A stretch of 64,000 nucleotides of DNA from Nitrosomonas sp. JL21 (lineage in GTDB: Bacteria > Pseudomonadota > Gammaproteobacteria > Burkholderiales > Nitrosomonadaceae): assembly GCF_009833095.1 (NCBI RefSeq), contig NZ_QRCB01000003.1:1-64000 (forward strand), in the 5' to 3' direction. Within the stretch, counting starts at the first letter, position 1; each line of letters opens with the position of its first letter. The notes beneath the pieces were generated by a model. It ran no database searches, was not told the DNA's origin, and saw only the letters and a list, made by a program, of their open reading frames with translations. This document shows, one piece after another, positions 56,520-64,000 of the stretch. The position numbers and the translations under genes were made by a program.

Positions 56520-57502
56520 CTCAATTGCAGCATGCGCAATCCGGAAAACCCTTGGCTAATTTATCCGTCGATTTGGACAATGAGTGGGCATATTTGAAGA
56601 CTCATGGTGATCCGGCATGGGAATCGTATCCTTCGTATCTGGATGTTGTCGTTCCCCGGATACTTGATGTGCTAGCTTGCCGAAAGTTGCTCATCACCGT
56701 TTTTGTGGTTGGTCAAGATGCTGCACTTGAATATAACCACTCCGCACTTGCTAAAATTGCCGACGCCGGTCACGAAATCGGCAATCATTCTTTGCGTCAC
56801 GAGCCATGGTTGCATTTATTTTCTGAGCATGATCTCGAGAATGAGTTGGCGGAAGCCGAAAAATATATTCAATTAGCGACGAATAAAAGACCGATTGGGT
56901 TTCGTGGCCCCGGGTATAGTCAATCACCGACTCTGCTGCAAGTTCTGGTTCGACGCGGATACGCCTATGATGCTAGTTCTTTGCCCAGTTTTATCGGCCC
57001 CCTTGCGCGAGCATATTATTTTGCGACGGGGAAATTTAATGACGAGCAGCGAGAACGCCTCAATCGTTTGTTTGGAAGTTGGAAAGATGGATTTCGACCG
57101 GTTAAACCTTATAATCTGCGTTTTGGCGACGTGTCATTGTTGGAAATGCCCGTCACCACATTTCCCGTTTTCCGGGTACCCATCCATTTGAGCTACGTCA
57201 TGTATTTAGCGGGATTTTCTACGTTGCTGGCAAAAACCTATTTCAGTGCAGCCTTACAGGCTTGCAAGCTTTTTAACGTTGAACCTTCGATATTATTGCA
57301 TCCTCTTGATTTTTTAGGCGGAGAAGATGTGCCGCGATTGCAGTTTTTCCCCTCGATGCAATTGAAGAAAGAGCAGAAAGTTGCATTAGTAGAATACTGC
57401 CTGGATTGTCTGATACGCAATTTCGATGTCAGAACAGTAGGCGAGCATGCCGCGATTGTCGCTACCCGGGAAAATTTGCCGGAAGTGGAACCGGGGAATT
57501 GA
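56516..57502 (+). CDS. Polysaccharide deacetylase (NodB-like)
   Basis: A 328-residue carbohydrate esterase family 4-like deacetylase. The metal-binding Asp/His pattern is visible: NLSVDLDNEWAYL (first Asp pair), GNHSLRHEP (H-S-x2-H) and IGFRGPGYS. It removes acetyl groups from N-acetyl sugars on a lipid or polysaccharide. The later part is longer than a minimal NodB domain, with LLHPLDFLGGED near the end. No signal peptide, so it should act in the cytoplasm on a precursor. Overlaps wecB by 4 bp (ATGA). Confidence 0.87.
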   Translation: MTQLQHAQSGKPLANLSVDLDNEWAYLKTHGDPAWESYPSYLDVVVPRILDVLACRKLLITVFVVGQDAALEYNHSALAKIADAGHEIGNHSLRHEPWLHLFSEHDLENELAEAEKYIQLATNKRPIGFRGPGYSQSPTLLQVLVRRGYAYDASSLPSFIGPLARAYYFATGKFNDEQRERLNRLFGSWKDGFRPVKPYNLRFGDVSLLEMPVTTFPVFRVPIHLSYVMYLAGFSTLLAKTYFSAALQACKLFNVEPSILLHPLDFLGGEDVPRLQFFPSMQLKKEQKVALVEYCLDCLIRNFDVRTVGEHAAIVATRENLPEVEPGN

Positions 57503-57524
57503 TAGTTTACAGTCAGGAGAAAAC

Positions 57525-58310
57525 ATGAAAGATAAAAAAATAATTGTAATGTTGCCTGCGTATAATGAAGAAAAAGATCTTCCCGTATTATTGAATCGCA
57601 TTCAACTTGCACTCGATCCATGGGCAAATTATCGTATTCTGGTCGTCGATGATGGTTCTCGAGATCAAACGGCGCAGATAGTACGCGATGCGGGCAGGAA
57701 AATGCCGGTCGAACTGATCCAGCATCCCCAGAATATGGGCCTTGGAGCGGCCATGCGCACTGGATTGAAAGCGGCGGCGCACGACAGTGATATCGTCATT
57801 ACTTTAGATGCAGATAACTCCCAAGATCCCGAGTTGATAAAAACGATGGTGCAACGACTGAGTGAAGGTTTTGATGTCGTAATTGCATCTCGATTCCAAC
57901 CCGGTGCACAAGAAATTGGTGTTCCACCGTTCCGGGTCATGTTGAGCCATGTTTCCAGCGCGGGAATCCGAACGATCGTGGGCTATCCAGGAGTGCGAGA
58001 TTATACCTGCGGTTTCCGTGCTTACCGGGCTGAAACATTACGCAGCTTAATTGATCTGTTTGGCGACAATTTCATACGGGAAAATGGTTTCTCATGTATG
58101 TTTGAGTTGTTGCTTAACCTGCGGTCTATCCGTGCGCGTGTGTCCGAGGTGCCGCTTGTACTTCGATACGATCTCAAAGAAGGCGCCAGCAAAATGCGTA
58201 TTCTGCGCACGATGTGGCGCTATGTGATTACTCTGACGCGAGGTTTGATGCCGCTTTCTTGGCGGGTTACATCACGACATAAAGAAATTCCCGATGACAA
58301 AAGACTCTGA
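57525..58310 (+). CDS. Family 2 glycosyltransferase, dolichol-phosphate-mannose-synthase-like
   Basis: A GT-A transferase of about 261 residues: IIVMLPAYNEEKDLPVLL, VVDDGSRDQTAQI, MGLGAAMRTGL, and the metal-binding TLDADNSQDPELI. The closest architecture is the DPM1/polyprenyl-phosphate sugar transferase group, without C-terminal membrane helices. It would load a sugar on a polyprenyl phosphate or another lipid. I chose the ATG at 57525 behind CAGGAGAAAAC; the frame is open upstream into the deacetylase gene. It overlaps the next gene by 17 bp. Confidence 0.88.
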   Translation: MKDKKIIVMLPAYNEEKDLPVLLNRIQLALDPWANYRILVVDDGSRDQTAQIVRDAGRKMPVELIQHPQNMGLGAAMRTGLKAAAHDSDIVITLDADNSQDPELIKTMVQRLSEGFDVVIASRFQPGAQEIGVPPFRVMLSHVSSAGIRTIVGYPGVRDYTCGFRAYRAETLRSLIDLFGDNFIRENGFSCMFELLLNLRSIRARVSEVPLVLRYDLKEGASKMRILRTMWRYVITLTRGLMPLSWRVTSRHKEIPDDKRL

Positions 58311-59652
58311 GAATAGCGTTGCTGAACCAGCTTCACAGGTTAAGGTCATGAAAGGTGCACTGGATGTTGCGGTCATAGGCGGTGGAATAGGCGGCTTGGT
58401 CAGTGCTTATTGGCTTGCAAAAGCAGGTGCGCGCGTGACTGTGTACGAAGCTTCCGATCAACTGGGGGGATTGGGTACTTTTTTCAAGTATCGCGATATT
58501 TCTTTGGAACGTTTCTATCATTGCATGCTTCCCAGTGATCGCTATTTACTTGGTGTTCTTCATGAACTGGGGCTCGACGATCAGATTTATTGGAAAGAAA
58601 CGAGCTTCGGTTTCATGCGGGGTGAACAATTGTATGGATTGAACACCCCGTTGGAGCTATTACGATTCAGCCCGTTGTCACTGATTGATCGGATCCGAGT
58701 CGGGCTCACGGGATTATGGGGAAAAATATGCTCACCCAGAGGCTTGGACGATATTACCTGTGTCGAATGGTTAAGTCGTATTTCTGGGCAGCGTGCTTTT
58801 GAGATATTCTGGAAACCGATGTTGCAGGCCAAATTTGGCGATCGCTACCACGAAGTTCCGGCGCTGTGGTTCTGGACTCGCTTTAATCGCGAAAAAGGCG
58901 GCAAGCGCGAATGCAAGGGCTACATTCACGGAGGATATCGGCGCATCATCGATACCTTGGCCGAATCGATCGAAGCGCTCGGTGGAACCATCAAGTTACA
59001 AGCACCGGTAGAAAAAATGGATCTTACCGATGACGGTGCACTCAGTGTGAGTGCAGTGAATGACGGGCCCAAGCGATTTGACCGTGTCGTCGTTACCGCA
59101 CCTATTTCTTTTTTGCACAAAGCAATGGCAAATGGCCGATTAGCCGATGCGGCGAAGAAAGTGGACACCAAGATTGATATGCAAGGCGTGGTGAATGCCG
59201 TTCTGATGCTGCGCCGTGGCTTTACGAAGCACTATTGGGTGGCCACGATTGATGAAGACATTCCGTTTCAAGGCATTGTGGAAAGCACAACATTGCTTGA
59301 AAAGTCAGATACCGCAGGCGTGCATTTGTTTTACCTGATGAACTATGTGCACCGCACTGAAGCGCTATTCAATCAGAGCGATGATGAAATCCTTTCTGCA
59401 TACATTGACGGATTGAAGCGTCTTTTTCCGGATTTCCAGGAAGCCGACGTGATCGATCGTTTTGTGTTTCGAGCGCCTTTTGTTGAACCTCTCTATACCA
59501 CCGGATATCAGCAGCGCAAGCCGCCGTCGGTTCTGTTGCCAGGCAAGTTATATTTAGCGACGACGGCTCAAGTTTATCCCGATGTGACTTCATGGAACGG
59601 AACGGTTGGTTTGGTGCAAAAAGTCGTCGACGACATCCTGCAGGAAAAATAG
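58294..59652 (+). CDS. FAD-dependent oxidoreductase of the protoporphyrinogen-oxidase/amine-oxidase type
   Basis: A 452-residue flavoprotein. The dinucleotide-binding motif DVAVIGGGIGGLVSAYWLAKAG starts near residue 25, followed by VYEASDQLGGLGTFF. Other blocks: SLERFYHCMLPSDRY, GYIHGGYRRIIDTLAES and the C-terminal FAD contact LYLATTAQVYPDVTSWNGTVGL. Such proteins in sugar clusters resemble UDP-galactopyranose mutase and carotenoid/prenyl oxidases in fold. The reaction here is unknown; a redox or isomerisation step on a sugar or prenyl lipid is the likely role given its operon. Start overlaps the transferase gene by 17 bp. Confidence 0.82.
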   Translation: MTKDSENSVAEPASQVKVMKGALDVAVIGGGIGGLVSAYWLAKAGARVTVYEASDQLGGLGTFFKYRDISLERFYHCMLPSDRYLLGVLHELGLDDQIYWKETSFGFMRGEQLYGLNTPLELLRFSPLSLIDRIRVGLTGLWGKICSPRGLDDITCVEWLSRISGQRAFEIFWKPMLQAKFGDRYHEVPALWFWTRFNREKGGKRECKGYIHGGYRRIIDTLAESIEALGGTIKLQAPVEKMDLTDDGALSVSAVNDGPKRFDRVVVTAPISFLHKAMANGRLADAAKKVDTKIDMQGVVNAVLMLRRGFTKHYWVATIDEDIPFQGIVESTTLLEKSDTAGVHLFYLMNYVHRTEALFNQSDDEILSAYIDGLKRLFPDFQEADVIDRFVFRAPFVEPLYTTGYQQRKPPSVLLPGKLYLATTAQVYPDVTSWNGTVGLVQKVVDDILQEK

Positions 59653-60019
59653 CCATTCCCGAATTCAGGAGCATCAGAATATCGGGCATCCTCATGAATT
59701 CTGAAGAACAATTGTCTTAGAAAATCATCCTGCCTAACTCGGTGCTGCAATAATAACTCGACTCGAGTCGAGGTTTATTTATAAGTGGTGCTGAGGTTAT
59801 AACACTGCTAAACTTCTCACGGGTCAAAAAATGGCTCTGTTTTCTATCAATTTTCTCGAACTGCTTTGTTGATCAGACCATTGCAATGATGCTGGTTTTA
59901 TAACTATGTTTCTTAAGCACAAATGTTTGATTTTGTGATAACTATCAGAATTCATGAGGATTATATTTTATTAATCGAATAAGAAGAAATCGTTCGCTAC
60001 GAGCAGGGAGAAGATTGCG
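59653..60019. other. Intergenic region with a 16-bp palindrome
   Basis: A perfect palindrome CTCGACTCGAGTCGAG at 59757-59772 is followed by GTTTATTTAT and could be the terminator of the glycan operon. The rest (59790-60010) is AT-rich and should contain the promoter of the GT-C-like gene. No gene seen. Confidence 0.5.
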
Positions 60020-61798
60020 TTGAATTTTAATTCGAGCAATACGGAAAAGTTACAAAAAATTGCGGCAGGGGAGTTCCGCAAAAAAATCCTGGTTTTACCC
60101 ATCATCTTTCTCATTGCGTTGTTGTGTCATAGTAATCTGGTTCCTCTTGAAGAAACGCATTGGGATGCCCCCATTTATGTTTTGCTTTCCAAATTTGCTG
60201 CTGAGACCGATTTGCTGGCGCAGTATCACCAGCAGGCTCAGGATATTCAGCTTGGCCCCGGGGATAATGCGCACTGGTATTTTACTCGTATCGGTCATGT
60301 GTTGTTGCTGGGCGAAGTTGTCAAGCTATTCGGTAATGATGAGAATGCACTGATGGCCATGCAATGGCTATACCGGTTTTTGATGGCGCTCAGTGTTCCT
60401 CTGTGTATCGTTCTGGCTAAGCAGCTAGGCGTGTTATTGCGAGCCAAGCAGCCTGATTTCACGTGGTGGACCGCTTCATTGATCGCTGCACTGAGCTATG
60501 TCGCTTCAGATGGGTTCCGAGGACTTCAAGGTCACCTGACCAGTGAACCACCGGCCTTTCTGGCCATGGTGTTGTTTGCCTGGGTTTTATCTCGCGCGAT
60601 TGAGAAAACTTCTCTAGCCTATGGCGCTTTTGCGGGCGTTCTATTGTTTTTATTATTTTTCATTCGCATCGATGCAGTTCTGCCAGGATTGATCTTTTTG
60701 CTGGTAATGTTCGTGATGGTCTGGAGAGCAAAAAAATTTGCTGCCATTCCCAGCATGCTACTGGCAGGCATGGTTTCATTGACGCTGTACTTGCTCTACG
60801 CCTGGTGGTTTTTCCCCTTGGTCAACCCGTCAACCTTGTTGAAGTTTTCTGCGGAAGCGAAAGAAATGTTTCCCGGTCTTATGACGAAGGGCTTATTCGC
60901 CATTATGATCGCAGGCGGTCTCTTATGGATAGGAGCAGGCGCTTGTTTAATGATGCCTAGATTGTGGCGCGATCCGCTCATCATTTTTGCAGTGAGCTGG
61001 CTTGTATTGTCATTATTGCCGATGTTGATCGATAGTGTTCATGGCCGCTCGATTCAGGCACGCATGGCTTTTTTCATTGCAGCGCCATTGTTGATTCTTG
61101 CCACAGAGGGCTGGCGTCAGATTTTGCGACAACTTGTAGAATATAGGAAGATCAATACCTTAGTGGTGGCTATAGTATTGCTGATTATACTGGCATTGAT
61201 TCCACATGCTTTCTTCAGACAGGAATCCAGAGATTTCGTAGTCAACCATTTGCCATCTGAAATGCAGAAATATTTTTTTATTTCGCTACCAGAAAACGAG
61301 GTGAGCAAACTCTCTCAATACGCTGAAGATGCGAGGCTCGGTTTGATGGTTAGACCTTTATTTGAACGATGGACCCTGGAATATTCGAAAGCTCAACAAT
61401 TGGCGGAATATCTGTATTCTCCAAGTCGATCGGTATATTTGATATGGCCTACAGAAAAATCGCCAGGTCAGCATTCATTGCAGAATTACATCAGACTCAT
61501 ACGATTTTTTGGGCGCCCTTATCCAGAAAATACCCATCTGTCACTCAACCAACTTCCCAATACCGTCGATGATGAACCATGTGCATATCAATGGCCTACT
61601 GAATTGGAACCGGTCGTCTTCTGTTCAAAAATTGATTCTTCTCATTTGAAAGAATTAAACAATGAAAAGATTGAGGTATTCGTTTTGAGTGCTGATGACT
61701 ACCCAATGCCGGAAATTCCCGCAGCGGAGCTCAGCGCCGTATGGTCAGCTCGACCATTCATGCTCTATCGTGTTGCTGACAAATCAACGCATTTTTGA
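60020..61798 (+). CDS. GT-C-fold membrane glycosyltransferase-like protein
   Basis: A 592-residue integral membrane protein with about eleven helices in the first 400 residues and a C-terminal soluble part of about 190 residues. The first periplasmic loop has acidic residues (LEETHWDAPIYVL), where GT-C enzymes such as ArnT/PMT (GT39, GT83) have their catalytic Asp or Glu. GT-C enzymes use polyprenyl-phosphate sugars as donors, which fits the DPM1-like transferase upstream. The start is TTG with GGGAGAAG 5 bp upstream; there is no ATG near. The family assignment is by architecture and not certain. Confidence 0.7.
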   Translation: MNFNSSNTEKLQKIAAGEFRKKILVLPIIFLIALLCHSNLVPLEETHWDAPIYVLLSKFAAETDLLAQYHQQAQDIQLGPGDNAHWYFTRIGHVLLLGEVVKLFGNDENALMAMQWLYRFLMALSVPLCIVLAKQLGVLLRAKQPDFTWWTASLIAALSYVASDGFRGLQGHLTSEPPAFLAMVLFAWVLSRAIEKTSLAYGAFAGVLLFLLFFIRIDAVLPGLIFLLVMFVMVWRAKKFAAIPSMLLAGMVSLTLYLLYAWWFFPLVNPSTLLKFSAEAKEMFPGLMTKGLFAIMIAGGLLWIGAGACLMMPRLWRDPLIIFAVSWLVLSLLPMLIDSVHGRSIQARMAFFIAAPLLILATEGWRQILRQLVEYRKINTLVVAIVLLIILALIPHAFFRQESRDFVVNHLPSEMQKYFFISLPENEVSKLSQYAEDARLGLMVRPLFERWTLEYSKAQQLAEYLYSPSRSVYLIWPTEKSPGQHSLQNYIRLIRFFGRPYPENTHLSLNQLPNTVDDEPCAYQWPTELEPVVFCSKIDSSHLKELNNEKIEVFVLSADDYPMPEIPAAELSAVWSARPFMLYRVADKSTHF

Positions 61799-61853
61799 AG
61801 CTGCACATCGGATTTTTCTTTTGTAAATACTGCTCAATACTTTTGAAGCATCT

Positions 61854-63128
61854 TCAGAAATTGATCTGCGTTCGGAACGACAGCGCCGATAAATGATCCT
61901 TATGGGAAGGCGCACCTAACCCTGACGTTCCCAGCATGGCCTCAGAAATGTAATAGTTCAGCATGAAACGGACATTCGGAGTGGGATACCAATTGACGCC
62001 GAAGGTGATCACTTGGACTTGGCACTTCGATGTGCTTGTCCGGCACGGATCTGCAATCAGGCTTTGCTGTAAGTTTTCTGCAAAATCATAGCGTCCTGCA
62101 AGCTCAAGAGCACCCCACTTACGGGTAGGTTTGGGTTTGCCAAAAGCTCCTCGATCTTTCTTGTACACCACATGTTCGCCGGTAACGAACCAGCTGCCCT
62201 GCAGATAAAAAGCCTGAATCGTGGAATCCTTGGCTTCTTTACCGACTGAGTGCGTGTGATCCAGCCTTGAAAGCGCATATTCACTTTGTAAGGTAGCTGA
62301 TCCGATCGAGTAGGCCAGTTCGGCAGAAATGGTCGATTGATTGGGGCTGCCCGATGCAGCTCCGGCGGTACCGAGTGATTGGCTGATACCCTGACGTCCG
62401 CCATAGACATCCACAGCCTTTGCGGAAATGGAGTCCTTATTGGCAGTGTCCCTGCTCAGAGACAAACCGAGATGCAGAATATGGCCAGCTTGATCGATCG
62501 GTAACCAGACGGCACGGCCACCATAAGAAATTCCTTCAATCGGTAAGCCAAAATGCGAAAGACTCATGACATAGATGCCCAATCCAATGTTGTCCTTGAT
62601 CAGCGCCCGATAGCCTAAGCCGGTAAGAAATTGCCGTCCACTATAAATTCCAGTGGATGAAGTCGAAGGCCGCTCCATCAGCGTGAGTTCATTGGAACTG
62701 GTGATTTCTTCCATACCCCGGTAGGGCTTGAATTGTCCGACTGTAAGTTGACCAGGTCCTAGTTTTGTCGAGACCCAGGCTTCACGCAGACTATGCGGAA
62801 ACTCGGTGGTGGCGTTGACGGCAAAGTCATTCTCAAATTTGAAATTGACGCCATAGATTTTTCCTGTGAGTGTGGCATAGGTTCTGCGCCAATTAAATCC
62901 ATCTCGATCGTTGCTACTGAGTAATTGGCTGCCGAATGCAGGATAATCCGCACTGGCTGTATCCGGATACAACGAATGCACATCGAAGTGTCCCCGGCCA
63001 TTAAGCGCAAATTCGACATTGCCGTCCGTGGATTTTAACTTCAGGCCGCTAAAATTTGCTGCGTAGCACGAGGCAATCGAAAAATAGGCCAGGATGACAG
63101 AACTGGAAAATTTGAGACAATATCTCAT
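61854..63128 (-). CDS. Phosphate-selective porin O/P-type outer membrane protein
   Basis: A 424-residue protein with a signal peptide (ending ASCYA), alternating amphipathic beta-strands throughout, and a C-terminal Phe in SFRTQINF, as in 16-strand porins. The sequence pattern (NGRGHFDVHSLY, FKFENDFAVNATTEF, REAWVSTKLGPGQLTVGQFK, ITFGVNWYPTPNVRFMLNYY) is that of the OprO/OprP family. Whether it is selective for phosphate or another anion is not visible. A weak Pho-box-like sequence is upstream but has wrong spacing. Confidence 0.88.
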   Translation of the reverse strand: MRYCLKFSSSVILAYFSIASCYAANFSGLKLKSTDGNVEFALNGRGHFDVHSLYPDTASADYPAFGSQLLSSNDRDGFNWRRTYATLTGKIYGVNFKFENDFAVNATTEFPHSLREAWVSTKLGPGQLTVGQFKPYRGMEEITSSNELTLMERPSTSSTGIYSGRQFLTGLGYRALIKDNIGLGIYVMSLSHFGLPIEGISYGGRAVWLPIDQAGHILHLGLSLSRDTANKDSISAKAVDVYGGRQGISQSLGTAGAASGSPNQSTISAELAYSIGSATLQSEYALSRLDHTHSVGKEAKDSTIQAFYLQGSWFVTGEHVVYKKDRGAFGKPKPTRKWGALELAGRYDFAENLQQSLIADPCRTSTSKCQVQVITFGVNWYPTPNVRFMLNYYISEAMLGTSGLGAPSHKDHLSALSFRTQINF

Positions 63129-63205
63129 GCGTCATATATACGTGATGATTTTCTTTGCACGGGTCTCAGTATATGTCAGGCCGCTATCGAAAAAGCTCGA
63201 TCACT

Positions 63206-63727
63206 TCACTGTGACGGAATGACCGCGGTGCAATGCTCACCAATCCAATGTCCTTGCACGGTTGCGTGAACAGGAACTGGAGTGCCCTCGATGATGCTGT
63301 CCAACTCAGTGCTTCCTTCAAAACGATGGGGATTGATAAAGGTGCCTTCTGCAACGCCATTTCCTTTGAAACGCTTGTTGTTGCAGACCAGATCCAGTTT
63401 GTAGCGATTGCCCGTCCGGGTGGCATTTTGAACGGTGCAGCCGGAGTGATTCTCGTAAAAATAGGTGGGTATCTCCTGCTGCGCCATTTCTTCGGTGATG
63501 CACAACTTGGATACGACCGCGCCATTTTCGACCTTCGGCAGTTTAACGCCGTAGCGCTTGGCCAGCGCATTCAATTGCTGCATCTGGTCAGAAGGAATAT
63601 GTGGCACGAAAGCCAGCAGTTCGGATTGCGTGGAGATTTCCCATAACCCGGAGCGGATATGATGATCTGCAACGCTTGCGGTCGTGATTGCCAAACCGAT
63701 CAGTATGGAAATAAAGCGTATGAACAT
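63206..63727 (-). CDS. Exported DUF3617 protein
   Basis: A 173-residue protein with a signal peptide (ending ASVADHH) and the DUF3617 pattern: HHIRSGLWEISTQSE near the start and SKLCITEEMAQQ, SGCTVQNATRTGNRYKLDLVCN, with four cysteines likely in two disulfides. The family is periplasmic and uncharacterised. CAGGAGCCTC precedes the ATG. Confidence 0.85.
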   Translation of the reverse strand: MFIRFISILIGLAITTASVADHHIRSGLWEISTQSELLAFVPHIPSDQMQQLNALAKRYGVKLPKVENGAVVSKLCITEEMAQQEIPTYFYENHSGCTVQNATRTGNRYKLDLVCNNKRFKGNGVAEGTFINPHRFEGSTELDSIIEGTPVPVHATVQGHWIGEHCTAVIPSQ

Positions 63728-63840
63728 GAGGCTCCTGTCGTCAATCTTGCAAACGGTTCGTGAGAACCGCTAAATGTGAGCCAGTTTAACGAATGACAGG
63801 CAAAATTCCCAACAATTTTGGAATGTGCCGTTCTGATGCT

Positions 63841-64000
63841 TTACAGCAAAGGCATGAGTGCCTTGTAGAGGTTATATCCGCTGATCGTGGTAATCAGAAC
63901 ACCCACCAGTATCAGCAAGGTGCGGGCATGGAATTTCTGGCATAAGTAGGCCGCAAACGGTGCTGCAAATAGGCCGCCGAATACCAGCCCGAGAATCAAC
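63841..64000 (-). CDS. TauE/SafE-family exporter, C-terminal end only
   Basis: The minus strand from the window edge reads LILGLVFGGLFAAPFAAYL and continues through HARTLLILVGVLI to a TAA at 63843-63841. The GG-x-F-A-A-P-x-A motif and last two hydrophobic helices are those of the TauE/SafE family. The gene continues beyond 64000, so length and start are unknown. It is a second family member besides the one at 12274-13077. Confidence 0.78.
   Translation of the reverse strand, partial: LILGLVFGGLFAAPFAAYLCQKFHARTLLILVGVLITTISGYNLYKALMPLL

Noticed and set aside
63129..63205. Pho-box-like sequence CTGACATATACTGAGAC upstream of the porin
   Set aside because: The two half-sites are 10 bp apart instead of 11 and the second is poor. 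A phosphate-regulated porin is attractive, but this match is too weak.
1..64000. CRISPR arrays, tRNA or rRNA genes, prophage or complete defence system
   Set aside because: No regularly spaced direct repeats, no cloverleaf-like or rRNA-like sequence recognised by eye, and no cluster of phage, restriction or toxin-antitoxin genes.

Overview
The window looks like a piece of a betaproteobacterial chromosome, most likely from an ammonia oxidiser of the Nitrosomonas group. The pointers are a small monohaem cytochrome c of the c-552 type, the ovothiol genes ovoA/ovoB, a ZipA-type FtsZ anchor beside smc, zapA followed by 6S RNA, ubiE next to a DUF971 gene, ppsA with its regulator, a PEP-CTERM protein and moderate G+C. 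This assignment is an inference from gene content; no rRNA or tRNA gene was seen.

Layout. 1-720 is a decayed IS1595/IS1016-type element with 13-bp terminal inverted repeats. 849-7130 holds a carboxylesterase, xthA, two tandem DUF4124 proteins, glnA and recQ. 7131-7878 holds a tiny lipoprotein with promoter and terminator, then a large perfect inverted repeat. 7879-11159 is an ovoA-ovoB operon for ovothiol. 11431-12261 is an uncharacterised lipoprotein/partner pair. 12274-21296 holds a TauE/SafE exporter, EVE and thioredoxin-fold proteins, and a cell-division block (ZapB-like, zapA, 6S RNA with its own terminator, zipA, smc). 21396-26289 holds queF, an mltD gene broken by one in-frame stop, an M17 aminopeptidase and thyA-folA.

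26380-27717 is an ornithine decarboxylase gene preceded by a strong promoter and a 21-codon upstream ORF with a near-perfect Shine-Dalgarno sequence, the best candidate here for an undescribed regulatory leader. 27920-34268 holds apbC-dcd-TIGR03790 and metG-SnoaL-yggS. 34829-36505 encodes two exported proteins, one carrying a PEP-CTERM sorting signal. 36651-45673 holds DUF971-ubiE, phoB-phoR, a PepSY-like exported protein, ppsA with its PSRP regulator, and lgt. 45772-53747 holds ilvD, cytochrome c, an OsmC protein, cheV, a membrane-anchored C13 (legumain-fold) peptidase, a degenerate EAL protein and a CysB-like regulator.

54335-61798 is a co-directional set for a surface glycan or glycolipid: an LPG-synthase-TM/flippase-like protein, UDP-GlcNAc 2-epimerase, polysaccharide deacetylase, DPM1-like glycosyltransferase, FAD oxidoreductase and a GT-C-like membrane protein. 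The first five genes are tightly packed or overlapping. The window ends with an OprP-type porin, a DUF3617 protein and the C-terminus of a second TauE/SafE exporter.

Overall this is mostly housekeeping sequence with a few accessory islands. The items most worth checking are the leader ORF before the decarboxylase, the glycan locus, the overlapping ovothiol operon, the stop in mltD, and the C13 peptidase and degenerate EAL proteins.
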